From the NCBI GenBank assembly GCA_049664225.1, contig JBATEX010000030.1, positions 17,910 to 81,909 of the forward strand: DNA of 64,000 nt, read 5' to 3'. The notes beneath the pieces are model-generated. The model was not told the DNA's origin and searched no databases. It saw nothing but the letters and a program-made list of their open reading frames with translations. The stretch is from JAUVRX01 sp049664225 (GTDB lineage: Bacteria; Acidobacteriota; Thermoanaerobaculia; Multivoradales; JAHEKO01). The position numbers were made by a program, and so were the translations under genes. The stretch's first letter is position 1. Every line of letters begins with the position of its first letter. This document shows positions 1 to 7,362 of this stretch, piece by piece.

Positions 1-876
1 GTGGCGCAGCGCAATCAGGACCTTCCTCTCCGCGGCACTGAGCATCTCGAAGTCCACCGCAAAGAAGTGGGTGACCATATCGTCAGAGAGAACTTCTTCG
101 AAGGCCAGTTCCAGATCTCCCGATTCCAGGTAGCGCTTCGACACAAGCGGGAGCAAGTAGGGGTGGTTGGCGCAGTCTTCGCAGATGCGGCTCAGCTCCG
201 TTTCCGTAAGATCAGGTCGAAGGTTCTTGCTCAGGTGTTCCTGTGCGACCAGACTGCGAGCTTCTTCGTCCTCCAGCGAGGACAAATAGAGCGGCGGGGA
301 GAAGCCGAGCAGGAAGGGGGAGGTGTCGACACGCTGCTCGGCGAGGGCCCACAAGCGAATCGTCGAGGCCAGCACGACTCTCATCTCACCGCCCGACTGC
401 ATCGAGCGCCTCAGCTTGCTCAAGAGCGACGCATCTGCCTGATGCAGCTTGATCAACTCCTCGACCTCGTCGCAGAGCAGCAGCAACCGGCGGCCAGCAG
501 TGCGAATCTGGCGCCTCAGGCGCGTCAGACTGGCAAAAAGGTCCTCTGGATCGAGGTTGGAAACCTCGATTCCCAGGTCCGACCAGCGCTGTTCAGAGTC
601 CAGAAGCGCATCATGGAAGCTCAGATGGAGCTCAGCAGGGTCTTCGGCGCCTTGGAGATCCCAGAATAGAGGCAGATACCCGAGATCGGGACTACTGGAG
701 GCAATCCACTCCAGTTGTCTCAGCAGCGAGGTCTTGCCGATGCGGCGAGTTCCCAACAGCCAAAGGCTTTCCCGGGATCCTTCGAGGATCTCCTGGAGGT
801 GGGCCTGGCGACCGTAGAAACGCTCGCCACGCACCCACTGTCCAACCACATAGGGGATGATCGACGGGTCGCTCAT
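1..876 (-). CDS. STAND/AAA-like ATPase, 3'-truncated by window edge
   Basis: Only the first 292 codons are in the window; the C-terminus lies beyond base 1. The ATG at 874-876 has GGGAG about 12 bases upstream, and the frame is open throughout. Visible parts are a Walker A loop GTRRIGKTS (residues 42-50) and a Walker B strand LLLLCDE (131-137). Past the ATPase core, VDFEMLSAAERKVLIALRH looks like the start of a winged-helix segment. The GxRRxGKTSLL form is typical of archaeal-type and STAND NTPases that couple nucleotide binding to a C-terminal sensor or effector, which cannot be seen here. The gene is divergent from a STAS-domain gene. Specific function unknown. ATPase assignment is firm, STAND subtype is inference. 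Confidence 0.8.
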   Translation of the reverse strand, partial: MSDPSIIPYVVGQWVRGERFYGRQAHLQEILEGSRESLWLLGTRRIGKTSLLRQLEWIASSSPDLGYLPLFWDLQGAEDPAELHLSFHDALLDSEQRWSDLGIEVSNLDPEDLFASLTRLRRQIRTAGRRLLLLCDEVEELIKLHQADASLLSKLRRSMQSGGEMRVVLASTIRLWALAEQRVDTSPFLLGFSPPLYLSSLEDEEARSLVAQEHLSKNLRPDLTETELSRICEDCANHPYLLPLVSKRYLESGDLELAFEEVLSDDMVTHFFAVDFEMLSAAERKVLIALRH

Positions 877-1127
877 GAAATCCGGGGCTCCCAGGGTCGG
901 CCGACTCGAGCAGTATGGCACAGGGTATGCACCAATGCGGATCCAATGTTGGGTATCTGACCGGCGGATCTGCGCTGCGGCGAGTCGAGGCCACTGTCGC
1001 GTATCAGAACGGGGGACGATCCATGAACGGTGGAGATCAACGAGCGGGAGGTCGGGAGATCCTACGTTCGGAGGAGCATTCCGGGGGGCGCCACTCCTAC
1101 CAGCCGAGCGATATGGGAGCAGGTGAG

Positions 1128-1496
1128 ATGGGATCGGGTCGAGAGAGAGCCACTTCGCAGCACCCCGGTACGGGGTGGAGCTTGTCCCTGGAGCTGACCG
1201 TGAAACGTGACGGCACCTCGGCGCGAATTCGCACCCACGGATACATCAACCGTGAAGGGGGCCTCCAGATCAGCAAATTGGCTCAGCGGTTGGCGGTGAA
1301 AGGAGCCGATCGGATCGAGTTGGATCTGAGCGCCAGCCCACTGGTCAACGTCCCCGCCCTCGAGATCTTGCTGAAGGCCAAGAGGATCCTCAGCGACAAG
1401 GGAGTGCCTCTAACCATGGTGGGTGCTGTCCCGGCAGTCGCCAAGGTCCTCCAACTCATGAAGGTAGCCGGGGATGTGAAAAGGGCCAGGCAGTAG
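1128..1496 (+). CDS. STAS-domain protein (anti-sigma-factor-antagonist-like)
   Basis: About 122 residues, nearly all of it a STAS fold (about residues 17-115), the domain used by SpoIIAA-type anti-anti-sigma factors and related signalling proteins. The conserved core is DRIELDLSASPLVNVPALEI followed by the helix LLKAKRILSDKGV. The usual phosphorylatable DSSG is absent, so partner switching by Ser phosphorylation is doubtful. Start: GGGAG lies 8 bases before ATG 1128; in-frame ATGs at 1113 and 1023 (the latter after GGGGGA) are alternatives that would add a low-complexity N-terminus. The stop codon sits in the loop of a terminator-like hairpin. It converges on an exported protein gene, and a shorter paralogue lies 2.3 kb downstream in the same arrangement. 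Confidence 0.7.
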   Translation: MGSGRERATSQHPGTGWSLSLELTVKRDGTSARIRTHGYINREGGLQISKLAQRLAVKGADRIELDLSASPLVNVPALEILLKAKRILSDKGVPLTMVGAVPAVAKVLQLMKVAGDVKRARQ

Positions 1497-1646
1497 AACT
1501 GCCCGGCCCTTCGGCGTTTCATCGAGTGGCAAGGTTCAGGACCTTGCTCACCGTCTTTCCATACCGACGCCCCTAGGGCTGCGAGCTCGACCAGGCCGAA
1601 ACGTCGCCACTCTCGAAACCGTCCGTGAAGATCGACTCGGATGCCG
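1476..1646. repeat. Copy A of 171-bp direct repeat spanning a convergent gene junction
   Basis: This block covers the last codons of the STAS gene, the spacer and the last codons of the exported protein gene. It recurs at 3780-3950 with the same length and about 19 mismatches by eye, most of them in the middle of the spacer. Both copies encode the same C-terminal peptides on the two strands (VKRARQ and GFESGDVSAWSSSQP). Confidence 0.85.
1481..1511. terminator. Bidirectional terminator-like hairpin at STAS gene end
   Basis: AAGGGCC-A-GGCAG, loop TAGAA, CTGCC-C-GGCCCTT: 12 paired bases around one C/A mismatch. The loop contains the STAS stop codon. It sits between convergent genes and ends in TTCGG rather than a long T run, so efficiency is uncertain. 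The same hairpin is at 3785-3815. Confidence 0.55.
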
Positions 1647-3330
1647 CGCCGCAGTCGGGGAAATTGAAGCTGCAGACGCGGGTGTTGAAGTCGAAGCTAC
1701 CGGTGTTCTGGTAGTACTCCTGGGTGTACCAGAAGGTGCAATCGTCTACCGGGTCGACGCTCATCGACGAGTAGTCGCCCCAGCGGTTGTTCGACGCGAT
1801 CTGGGCTCCTGTCCCTTCGTGACAGGAGACCTCGCCGCCGGGCATCGTGCCCGCGGCATCTCCCGCCATCCGCGAGGTGTAGCGCACCGAGGGGAAGAGG
1901 CTGCCGCTGGTCACGCTGTAGCCCAGGGCGATGTTGCGGTCCTGGTCCTGGGCGATCGAGCCCATCCAGCGCTCGAGGCCGTCGGCAGGCGCATAGGTGC
2001 CGTCCTGGCCCAGGGTCCAGTTGCTGTCGCCGGTCGAGCTCAGGATCTCGGCCCAGCGGATACCGGCCCGGTCGCTGCCGGCATCGACGGTGGTGTTGAG
2101 CACCACCGCTGCCTCGGTGCCGAACCAACGGTACTGGGCCCGGTACATGGTGAAGGCCGCTATACAGTCGAGGACCTCGCCGCCGTTGACTGGGCTGATG
2201 CAGTCGCTGAACCCGTTGCCGAGGAAGCGGTCGAAGTTCGACCCCGCTACGACTAGCGGACCCTCGGTATAGGTAGAGTTGGCCGTGTTGCTCCAGTCCA
2301 CACACAAGGTGTGGTTGCGGTAGCCGTCATTGGCGAATGGCGAATCGTCGTACGCCGAGTCGACCGCCGACCAGTAGGTCGGGCAGGTGCCGGCCGGAGG
2401 CGTCGGTCCCGCCAGATGGGGAGGCAGCTGGCCCTCGATGCAGTCGGAAGTAGGGAAAGAAGTGCAGGGGTTGATGAACTTGACGAACTTGGCCGACAGG
2501 CCCTGGAGCATCCTGTCGCGCTCCATGACGCCGGCCGAGACCGAGAAGGATCCACCGGCACCGCCAAAATCACGCATGGTGAAGGTGTAGGCGCTCTGCC
2601 CGGTGCTGCCGGTGGTGCCGTCGTCCCAGACACCCAGTTTCGGGTAGTCGTTGGCGCCTCCCGGCGTCACCACGAAGGCGTAGCGGTGATAGGGGCCCAG
2701 AGGGTCGCTGGTCGTCGAGACCGCGACGCACTGGGTGCCTTCGTCGATCGAGAACTGGCTGAAGAACCAGCGACCTGCGGTGTCGTCGTAGAGCACCACC
2801 GGGTCGCCGTCGTTGTTCGCCTCGCAGGGACCACCGAAGCCCACCCAGAAGCTGTTGCCGGCGAACGGACCGCTGATCAGGGCACCGGTGTCGCTGAAGA
2901 CGCCCCAGATGTCGTTGATGTACTGGATGTAGCGCCGGTTGCCGAGATGGTCCAGGCCGATGTCACCGTTGGTGTCCGGCGGCACGATGCGGAAGCCCAC
3001 GGTGGCTGCGTTGTCGTCATCCGACAGGCCCTCGAAGCTTGCCGTTGGTGCGGGGGTGGAACCGAGAAAAGGCGCAAAGTCGGACTGCAGTCCGCCGTCG
3101 GGCTCGGCCAGAGACGGGTCCTTGCCGAAGTCTGGCTTCACCCCGATGGGGACCTCCTTGCTGAGGCCGGTCAAGGGCGCCGCCGGGAGGGCCATCTCGC
3201 TCAGCGGCGGTGACGTGTCGTGGTGGATGGCCTGGCCCGTTGTCGCTACCGGGCCTTGAGCCCAGACCGGTGACAGGGCGAGTGCGAGCGAACAGATACT
3301 TGCCAGTGCGATAGTCGTTCTCAGTTTCAT
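1573..3330 (-). CDS. Exported protein with C-terminal GFESGD tail
   Basis: About 585 residues beginning with a clear signal peptide (MKLRTTIALASICSLALAL...VWAQG). ATG 3330 has GGAAGAGCT directly upstream; the frame is open for 36 more codons upstream but those lack signal-peptide character. The body is rich in Asp, Gly, Trp and Tyr with repeats of the kind GDPVVLYDDTAGRWFFSQF, suggesting a secreted beta-rich, possibly beta-propeller, protein. The end IFTDGFESGDVSAWSSSQP is shared with the neighbouring paralogue (3877-5604) and resembles short conserved tails of secreted proteins in Acidobacteriota and some Gammaproteobacteria; a sorting role is inference. No catalytic motif recognised. Confidence 0.8.
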   Translation of the reverse strand: MKLRTTIALASICSLALALSPVWAQGPVATTGQAIHHDTSPPLSEMALPAAPLTGLSKEVPIGVKPDFGKDPSLAEPDGGLQSDFAPFLGSTPAPTASFEGLSDDDNAATVGFRIVPPDTNGDIGLDHLGNRRYIQYINDIWGVFSDTGALISGPFAGNSFWVGFGGPCEANNDGDPVVLYDDTAGRWFFSQFSIDEGTQCVAVSTTSDPLGPYHRYAFVVTPGGANDYPKLGVWDDGTTGSTGQSAYTFTMRDFGGAGGSFSVSAGVMERDRMLQGLSAKFVKFINPCTSFPTSDCIEGQLPPHLAGPTPPAGTCPTYWSAVDSAYDDSPFANDGYRNHTLCVDWSNTANSTYTEGPLVVAGSNFDRFLGNGFSDCISPVNGGEVLDCIAAFTMYRAQYRWFGTEAAVVLNTTVDAGSDRAGIRWAEILSSTGDSNWTLGQDGTYAPADGLERWMGSIAQDQDRNIALGYSVTSGSLFPSVRYTSRMAGDAAGTMPGGEVSCHEGTGAQIASNNRWGDYSSMSVDPVDDCTFWYTQEYYQNTGSFDFNTRVCSFNFPDCGAASESIFTDGFESGDVSAWSSSQP

Positions 3331-3515
3331 AGCTCTTCCTTTCTTGGGTCCTCGCTTCACGCGTTCAAAGTCAACGCGTCGGACAGGCAGCAACCGCAAG
3401 GAGAGTCCGCTGTGGTTGAGGCGTGCTCTTCTCCTCACTTTCTCCGTGATGATCCATCTCGGGTCGGCTCATTCTCGTTCGCGAACTGGGGACCACGCTA
3501 CCAGAGTCATCGAGG

Positions 3516-3800
3516 GTGTCAAATAGCCATCTTTACATGTTGTTACCCGCAGCATTACCCGAAAGAACCGAGCTCGCCCCGGCCCACCTTTTCGAGGCCG
3601 TCGAGGGAACCGACCGGATCGAGCTGGATTTGCGAGGCAGTTTATTGGTCAAAGTACCGGCCCTCGAGATCCTGCTTCAGGCCAAACGACTTCTCAGTGA
3701 CAGAGGGGTAGAACTCTGCTTAGTCGGCTCAGCGCCGGCTGTGGACAAGGCCCTGCAGCTCATGAAAGTGGCGGAAGAGGTGAAAAGGGCCAGGCAGTAG
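3516..3800 (+). CDS. Short STAS-like paralogue, N-terminally truncated
   Basis: About 94 residues from a GTG at 3516, or 87 from ATG 3537; neither has a convincing Shine-Dalgarno. The C-terminal two thirds (DRIELDLRGSLLVKVPALEI onward, ending VKRARQ) match the STAS protein at 1128-1496, but the first beta strands of the fold are missing and no frameshifted remnant is visible upstream. It may be a decaying duplicate or a minimal variant. It converges with an exported protein gene exactly as the first copy does. Confidence 0.5.
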   Translation: MSNSHLYMLLPAALPERTELAPAHLFEAVEGTDRIELDLRGSLLVKVPALEILLQAKRLLSDRGVELCLVGSAPAVDKALQLMKVAEEVKRARQ

Positions 3801-3950
3801 AACTGCCCGGCCCTTCGGCTTCCTGTTGCGTGGCAAGGCTCAGGGTCTTGCTCGAGATGGTTCGATACCGCCGCCCCTAGGGCTGCGAGCTCGACCAGGC
3901 CGAAACGTCGCCGCTCTCGAAACCGTCCGTGAAGATCGACTCGGATGCCG
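3780..3950. repeat. Copy B of 171-bp direct repeat spanning a convergent gene junction
   Basis: Partner of 1476-1646. It carries the end of the short STAS gene, the hairpin at 3785-3815, a variable middle and the end of the second GFESGD-tail gene. Spacing between copies is 2304 bp, so the STAS/exported-protein pair appears to have duplicated as a unit. Confidence 0.85.
3785..3815. terminator. Bidirectional terminator-like hairpin, second copy
   Basis: Same hairpin as 1481-1511 (AAGGGCC...GGCCCTT with the TAG stop in the loop), again between convergent STAS and exported-protein genes. Confidence 0.55.
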
Positions 3951-5604
3951 TGCAGGTGTCGAAGGTGAAGGAGCCGATGTAGGTGCTCCAGTCGCAGCTG
4001 GGATGGGCTGCGGGCTTCGAGTATTGACCCAGATACCAGAAGGTCGTCCCGTCCGGATCGATCGTCATTCCCGTGTAGTCACCCCACCTGTACGGCGAGC
4101 CGTCGAAGCAGGTAAAGGTGCCCTCGCCTGCCTTGAGCAGAGTCTCGGCCTGGAGAGTTCCTGCCGTGTCCGTACTCAATCTTCCGGTCACGTAGGTGGA
4201 TGGGAACGTCGAGCTGCTGCCCTTCGAGTAGCCGACTGCCATGTCCCCACAAGAGTTGGAGACAGCATTGGCGAAGGTTCGATACTCGCCGTTCGATCCC
4301 AGAACGCCCGCATCCACGATGCTGTTAGCCGCCGGGTCGATTTGGCCCCAACGAACGCAGTCCACCGTGCCACTTCCGGGATTGCAGGAGATTGTCTGGT
4401 TCGTCATGTAGATGATGCCATCCCTCAGCTCGCTGGACTGGCCCCGCCAGTCATTGGCCTGTATGGAGCTGCCTCCCGATTGCGGCCAGTTGACCGGAAA
4501 TCCGGCGGTTACACCGGTGGCCGTGCAGAGATTGAGGTTCGATTTCCTGGTCGGATTCGAGCCACTCAAGGGGTTCGTCCAGGACCAGACATTGTGGTTG
4601 CAGCCGTCGAAAACCTCGGTCATGAACCAGTGGGGTCCGCTCAAGGACCCGAAGTCACCATGATAGTTGGCCGGCATCGGTGTGCCATCGCTTCCCGTGC
4701 TCTTGGTGACGAAGCTCATGGCGCTGCCGGCGTACGCGGCAGTCTTGTCCATGGCCCAGACCCGACCCTCGCAGAAGCCACCGGCGAACTGATTGGAGCC
4801 CAGGACGATGAGGTCTGGACCGACGCCGATATGGGGATAGTCGAAGAACGTGCCGCAGCCTTGAAGCGTCGGAATGCTGTAGAGGTTCCAATTGACGATG
4901 TCTCCCGGATTTGCGCTGACCGCGATGCAGTAGTTCGAGCCATTGGCGTCGATACCCAGAATGTAGCGATCCTCGGCTTCGTCGTAGATCGCGTTGGGGT
5001 CGAAGACGCCGATGCAGTTTGGATCGGCCGACATGAAAGAGGCGAATGTGGTTGCGCCCACCACCGGCGTGCCATCCTTCGCGAAGATCTTGAAGGCGAC
5101 ATTGACCACCGGGATGACGTAGTCCTTGCCTACGGCCAGCTCAGGGTCGGGAGGAGTGTTCGTACTGCCGCCGCAGCATTCGCCGGCGTCGAGGGCCTCG
5201 AAACTGACGCCAGGTGCTGGTGCCAGAGTGCTCGGTCCGGAACTTGCGATCTGGATGTCGCTGTCCGGAGGCATGAGCATGGCCTTTTGGCGCAGATGCT
5301 CGGCCTGCGCCTCGGAGATCGGCATTGCTGGAGGCGGGATGAGGACATTCAGGTCGGGGACGAATGCTGTCTGCACCTGATTCAGATTCACCCGAGTCGG
5401 ACCGTTGGCCTGAAAGACGCCGCGATCACTCGCTGGGCCTGACGGCCCACCGCCTAGACCCGACCCGTTGAGGCCGGCAGGGGAAGCTGGCGCCGGTTTG
5501 AGGGCGACCTCGGCGTCTCGGTGCTGAATGGACCTGGAGGAGACGAGAGCCAGGCACAGGATGAGAACCAACAGGGTCATGCAGAGGACTAGATTCTTGT
5601 TCAC
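3877..5604 (-). CDS. Exported protein with C-terminal GFESGD tail, paralogue
   Basis: 575 residues. The GTG start at 5604 has a perfect AGGAGG six bases upstream. The N-terminus MNKNLVLCMTLLVLILCLAL is a signal peptide or membrane anchor, followed by a Pro/Ala-rich linker. The mature part contains blocks such as NAIYDEAEDRYILGIDANG that parallel VVLYDDTAGRWFFSQF in the 1573-3330 protein, so the two are paralogues. It ends in the identical IFTDGFESGDVSAWSSSQP. Likely an extracellular or surface beta-rich protein; no enzymatic motif recognised. A long open frame on the opposite strand is judged a shadow. Confidence 0.82.
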   Translation of the reverse strand: MNKNLVLCMTLLVLILCLALVSSRSIQHRDAEVALKPAPASPAGLNGSGLGGGPSGPASDRGVFQANGPTRVNLNQVQTAFVPDLNVLIPPPAMPISEAQAEHLRQKAMLMPPDSDIQIASSGPSTLAPAPGVSFEALDAGECCGGSTNTPPDPELAVGKDYVIPVVNVAFKIFAKDGTPVVGATTFASFMSADPNCIGVFDPNAIYDEAEDRYILGIDANGSNYCIAVSANPGDIVNWNLYSIPTLQGCGTFFDYPHIGVGPDLIVLGSNQFAGGFCEGRVWAMDKTAAYAGSAMSFVTKSTGSDGTPMPANYHGDFGSLSGPHWFMTEVFDGCNHNVWSWTNPLSGSNPTRKSNLNLCTATGVTAGFPVNWPQSGGSSIQANDWRGQSSELRDGIIYMTNQTISCNPGSGTVDCVRWGQIDPAANSIVDAGVLGSNGEYRTFANAVSNSCGDMAVGYSKGSSSTFPSTYVTGRLSTDTAGTLQAETLLKAGEGTFTCFDGSPYRWGDYTGMTIDPDGTTFWYLGQYSKPAAHPSCDWSTYIGSFTFDTCTASESIFTDGFESGDVSAWSSSQP

Positions 5605-5800
5605 GAGTACCTCCTGTTCAGACGTCGGTCTATCGCGTGGCCCAGGAACTCGGGTGAGCCACTCGCCGTGGGGTCTCCCGTATCACTGAGGCAGCCAGAG
5701 AAACCCCTCGTAGATCCAGGGAGACGAGTTACCCGATACTACAGAACAGTCCGTGTCAGGGGCAACTGCGCATGCCATAGGGATGTCAAAGGGTCTCGGG

Positions 5801-5831
5801 TTGGTGGCTCTGGGCAGTCGCCTGCTATATT
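5801..5831 (+). promoter_or_regulatory. Putative promoter giving a leaderless transcript
   Basis: An extended -10 element TGcTATATT (5823-5831) lies 9 bases before the lipoprotein ATG at 5841, with a weak -35 candidate TTGGTG at 5801-5806 (19-base spacer). No Shine-Dalgarno precedes the ATG, so a transcript starting at or near the ATG is plausible. Based on sequence only. Confidence 0.35.
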
Positions 5832-5840
5832 CGCGCCCTA

Positions 5841-6938
5841 ATGACTGACAGCAAACCCGTGTTTCCAATCCAACGTGTCGCGAGGAATCTCCGGCAGGCC
5901 ACGACATTGGCTAGCATCGCCGTCGTCTTCTTGGTCGCATGTGATGAGTCGTCGAAGCGCTCGGGAGAATCCTCAGTCCCCATTCAGGAGACAGGTTCCT
6001 TGCAAGAGACTGTGGCAGGCGCCTTAGATTCCGATAGTCAACTTCGATTCAGAGCCGCCTTGGAGGGCGCTGCGGCGGATCCTGGCAAGCGTACCGGGCT
6101 CGAGCTGATCGCGAGCTGTCGGAGAGGCTCGAAGTGGAGGTCGACGAGGATCTTCGGCAGCGGTGTGGCCATCTGGGAAGGCGAGAGGCAATTCCAGCTG
6201 ACGGAAGACGAACTCTTCGACCTACTGCAGCAGCTCTTGACTGCCGATTTCCCCTCTTTGCCCGATCGATATGGTGGGCCGCCGGAGCCTGATCGGATGC
6301 AATCGAACAATGCCCGAACAGTGGTTTGTAGCCTTAGCGTCAGCTTGGCAGGCGTCGAGAAAGAGGTGTTCCAGATCAATCGCGGTGAGCAGTCCGAGTC
6401 GTTCGCCCGGTTGGTGAATCGTCTTCTGGACTCCTGCGAGGAGCCGGCTGCGACGGGGGTCGGCGCAGCGAATCTCGAGGAGGGGCTCGAAAAGGTGGCT
6501 TCGGGTGAGCTCGAACCCGTGACGTTCGAGCTGCACTATCAGGTCATGGCTGACGGAGCCGCTCCGGGGGAGTCGGTGACCGAGTTCGTTCTCGGGGTCG
6601 AAGGCCAGACGGCCACGGTCCGGCTTCGCGATCTGGTAGATGGCTACTCGGAGCCAAGTCAGCTCGAGCTGACCGGGGATGAACTCTCGGAGCTGGTCTG
6701 GAAGCTGGCTGGCACGGCTCCGAGCCGTTTTCTCAAGAACCTCTGGGCGCCTAGCTACACTGATCTGTCGGTGCGGGTTCTCAATCACAAGATGTCCCTC
6801 GTAGCGAGACCCTACAGCGGAGTCGACGAGGAGACGCACGGAGAGCTCCAGCAGGACTTCGATGCCACGATCGAGCTCCTCGACGCACTGCGCGAGCGCG
6901 TGCTGCACGAAGGCGCAAGCGCAGTTCCCACTCGGTAG
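5841..6938 (+). CDS. Putative lipoprotein of unknown function
   Basis: 365 residues. The N-terminus has a hydrophobic stretch ending in the lipobox FLVAC (Cys about residue 34), so it is probably lipid-anchored. Two similar halves can be seen: each contains a glutamate-led strand, a segment like QFQLTEDELFDLLQQL or QLELTGDELSELVWKL, and a later pair ending in RLLDSCEE or ELLDALRE. That suggests an internal duplication. No ribosome binding site is visible; a promoter-like element ends 9 bases upstream. I do not recognise the family. Confidence 0.7.
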   Translation: MTDSKPVFPIQRVARNLRQATTLASIAVVFLVACDESSKRSGESSVPIQETGSLQETVAGALDSDSQLRFRAALEGAAADPGKRTGLELIASCRRGSKWRSTRIFGSGVAIWEGERQFQLTEDELFDLLQQLLTADFPSLPDRYGGPPEPDRMQSNNARTVVCSLSVSLAGVEKEVFQINRGEQSESFARLVNRLLDSCEEPAATGVGAANLEEGLEKVASGELEPVTFELHYQVMADGAAPGESVTEFVLGVEGQTATVRLRDLVDGYSEPSQLELTGDELSELVWKLAGTAPSRFLKNLWAPSYTDLSVRVLNHKMSLVARPYSGVDEETHGELQQDFDATIELLDALRERVLHEGASAVPTR

Positions 6939-7006
6939 TCCCCTCGCAAACACCCGTGCACCGTGTGAGGCCAACAAGTTCTAGATCGTCGAGGGTTGAA
7001 TCGATT

Positions 7007-7059
7007 GTAGGGGAGCCCCTTGCGGGCTCCCGCGAGAGGGAGCAAGCCCCTCTCCCCTA
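7007..7059. repeat. Double-hairpin interspersed repeat, copy 1
   Basis: GTAGGGGAGCCC...GGGCTCCC, followed by GAGAGGGAGCAAGCCCCTCTC. Two adjacent GC-rich stem-loops (first stem GGAGCCC/GGGCTCC with loop CTTGC). The same sequence recurs at 49428-49480 and 55643-55690. Confidence 0.85.
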
Positions 7060-7093
7060 GGCTCCTAAGCCCTTGTTGCCTCCAACGGCGCCG

Positions 7094-7130
7094 GAGGTTC
7101 GTCTGCCTGCGAACCACGCGGACGAACCTC
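7094..7130. repeat. Inverted repeat GAGGTTCGTC / GACGAACCTC
   Basis: Perfect 10-base arms separated by 17 bases. The right arm with its continuation GGACGAACCTCTGGCA also occurs at 49586-49601, and a related GGACGAACCTCTTG at 41196-41209, so this is a dispersed motif. Confidence 0.7.
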
Positions 7131-7261
7131 TGGCACCGAGCAAGGCACTGAGGCTTTGAGGCAGTGAGGCCATGGCAAGCAGGGGATTGAGGGCCTAGGG
7201 ACACAGGGGAGCAAGGACGCGTTGAAGATCTCCAGCGAGTCTCAGGGTTCGTCGTGGGGGC

Positions 7262-7354
7262 CCCACTGCCCCAAAGATCGGCTGGAGCAAGCGATAGCCG
7301 CCTCAACCCCAAGCCCTCAAAGACCGGCCGGGAGGTACGGCCGGACGCCTCACC
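7262..7354 (-). repeat. 3'-gene repeat family (two units) downstream of typA
   Basis: Read on the minus strand it begins GGTGAGGCGTCCGGCCG about 10 bases after the typA stop, contains CCGGCCGGTCTTTGAGGG and repeats a second degenerate unit. The arms CCGGCCG (7324-7330) and CGGCCGG (7338-7344) can form a hairpin. Related elements follow aroF, the DUF819 gene, purQ, glnS and tRNA-Ser in the same orientation as those genes. Confidence 0.75.
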
Positions 7355-7362
7355 CCCTCCTG

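Larger units (their letters stand above)
6939..7362. other. Repeat-rich intergenic region
   Basis: 424 bases without a gene between the lipoprotein and typA ends (convergent). It holds a double hairpin (7007-7059), an inverted repeat GAGGTTCGTC/GACGAACCTC (7094-7103, 7121-7130), low-complexity GGG/CCTAGGG text, and a two-unit GGCCGG repeat (7262-7354). Short reading frames here are not supported. Confidence 0.8.

Noticed and set aside
2311..3213. 300-codon open frame antisense to the first exported protein
   Set aside because: No domain or signal; the minus strand has a signal peptide, ribosome site and a paralogue, so this is a GC-driven shadow.
3826..5442. 538-codon open frame antisense to the second exported protein
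   Set aside because: No recognisable domain or start signal; the opposite strand has AGGAGG, signal peptide and the conserved tail.
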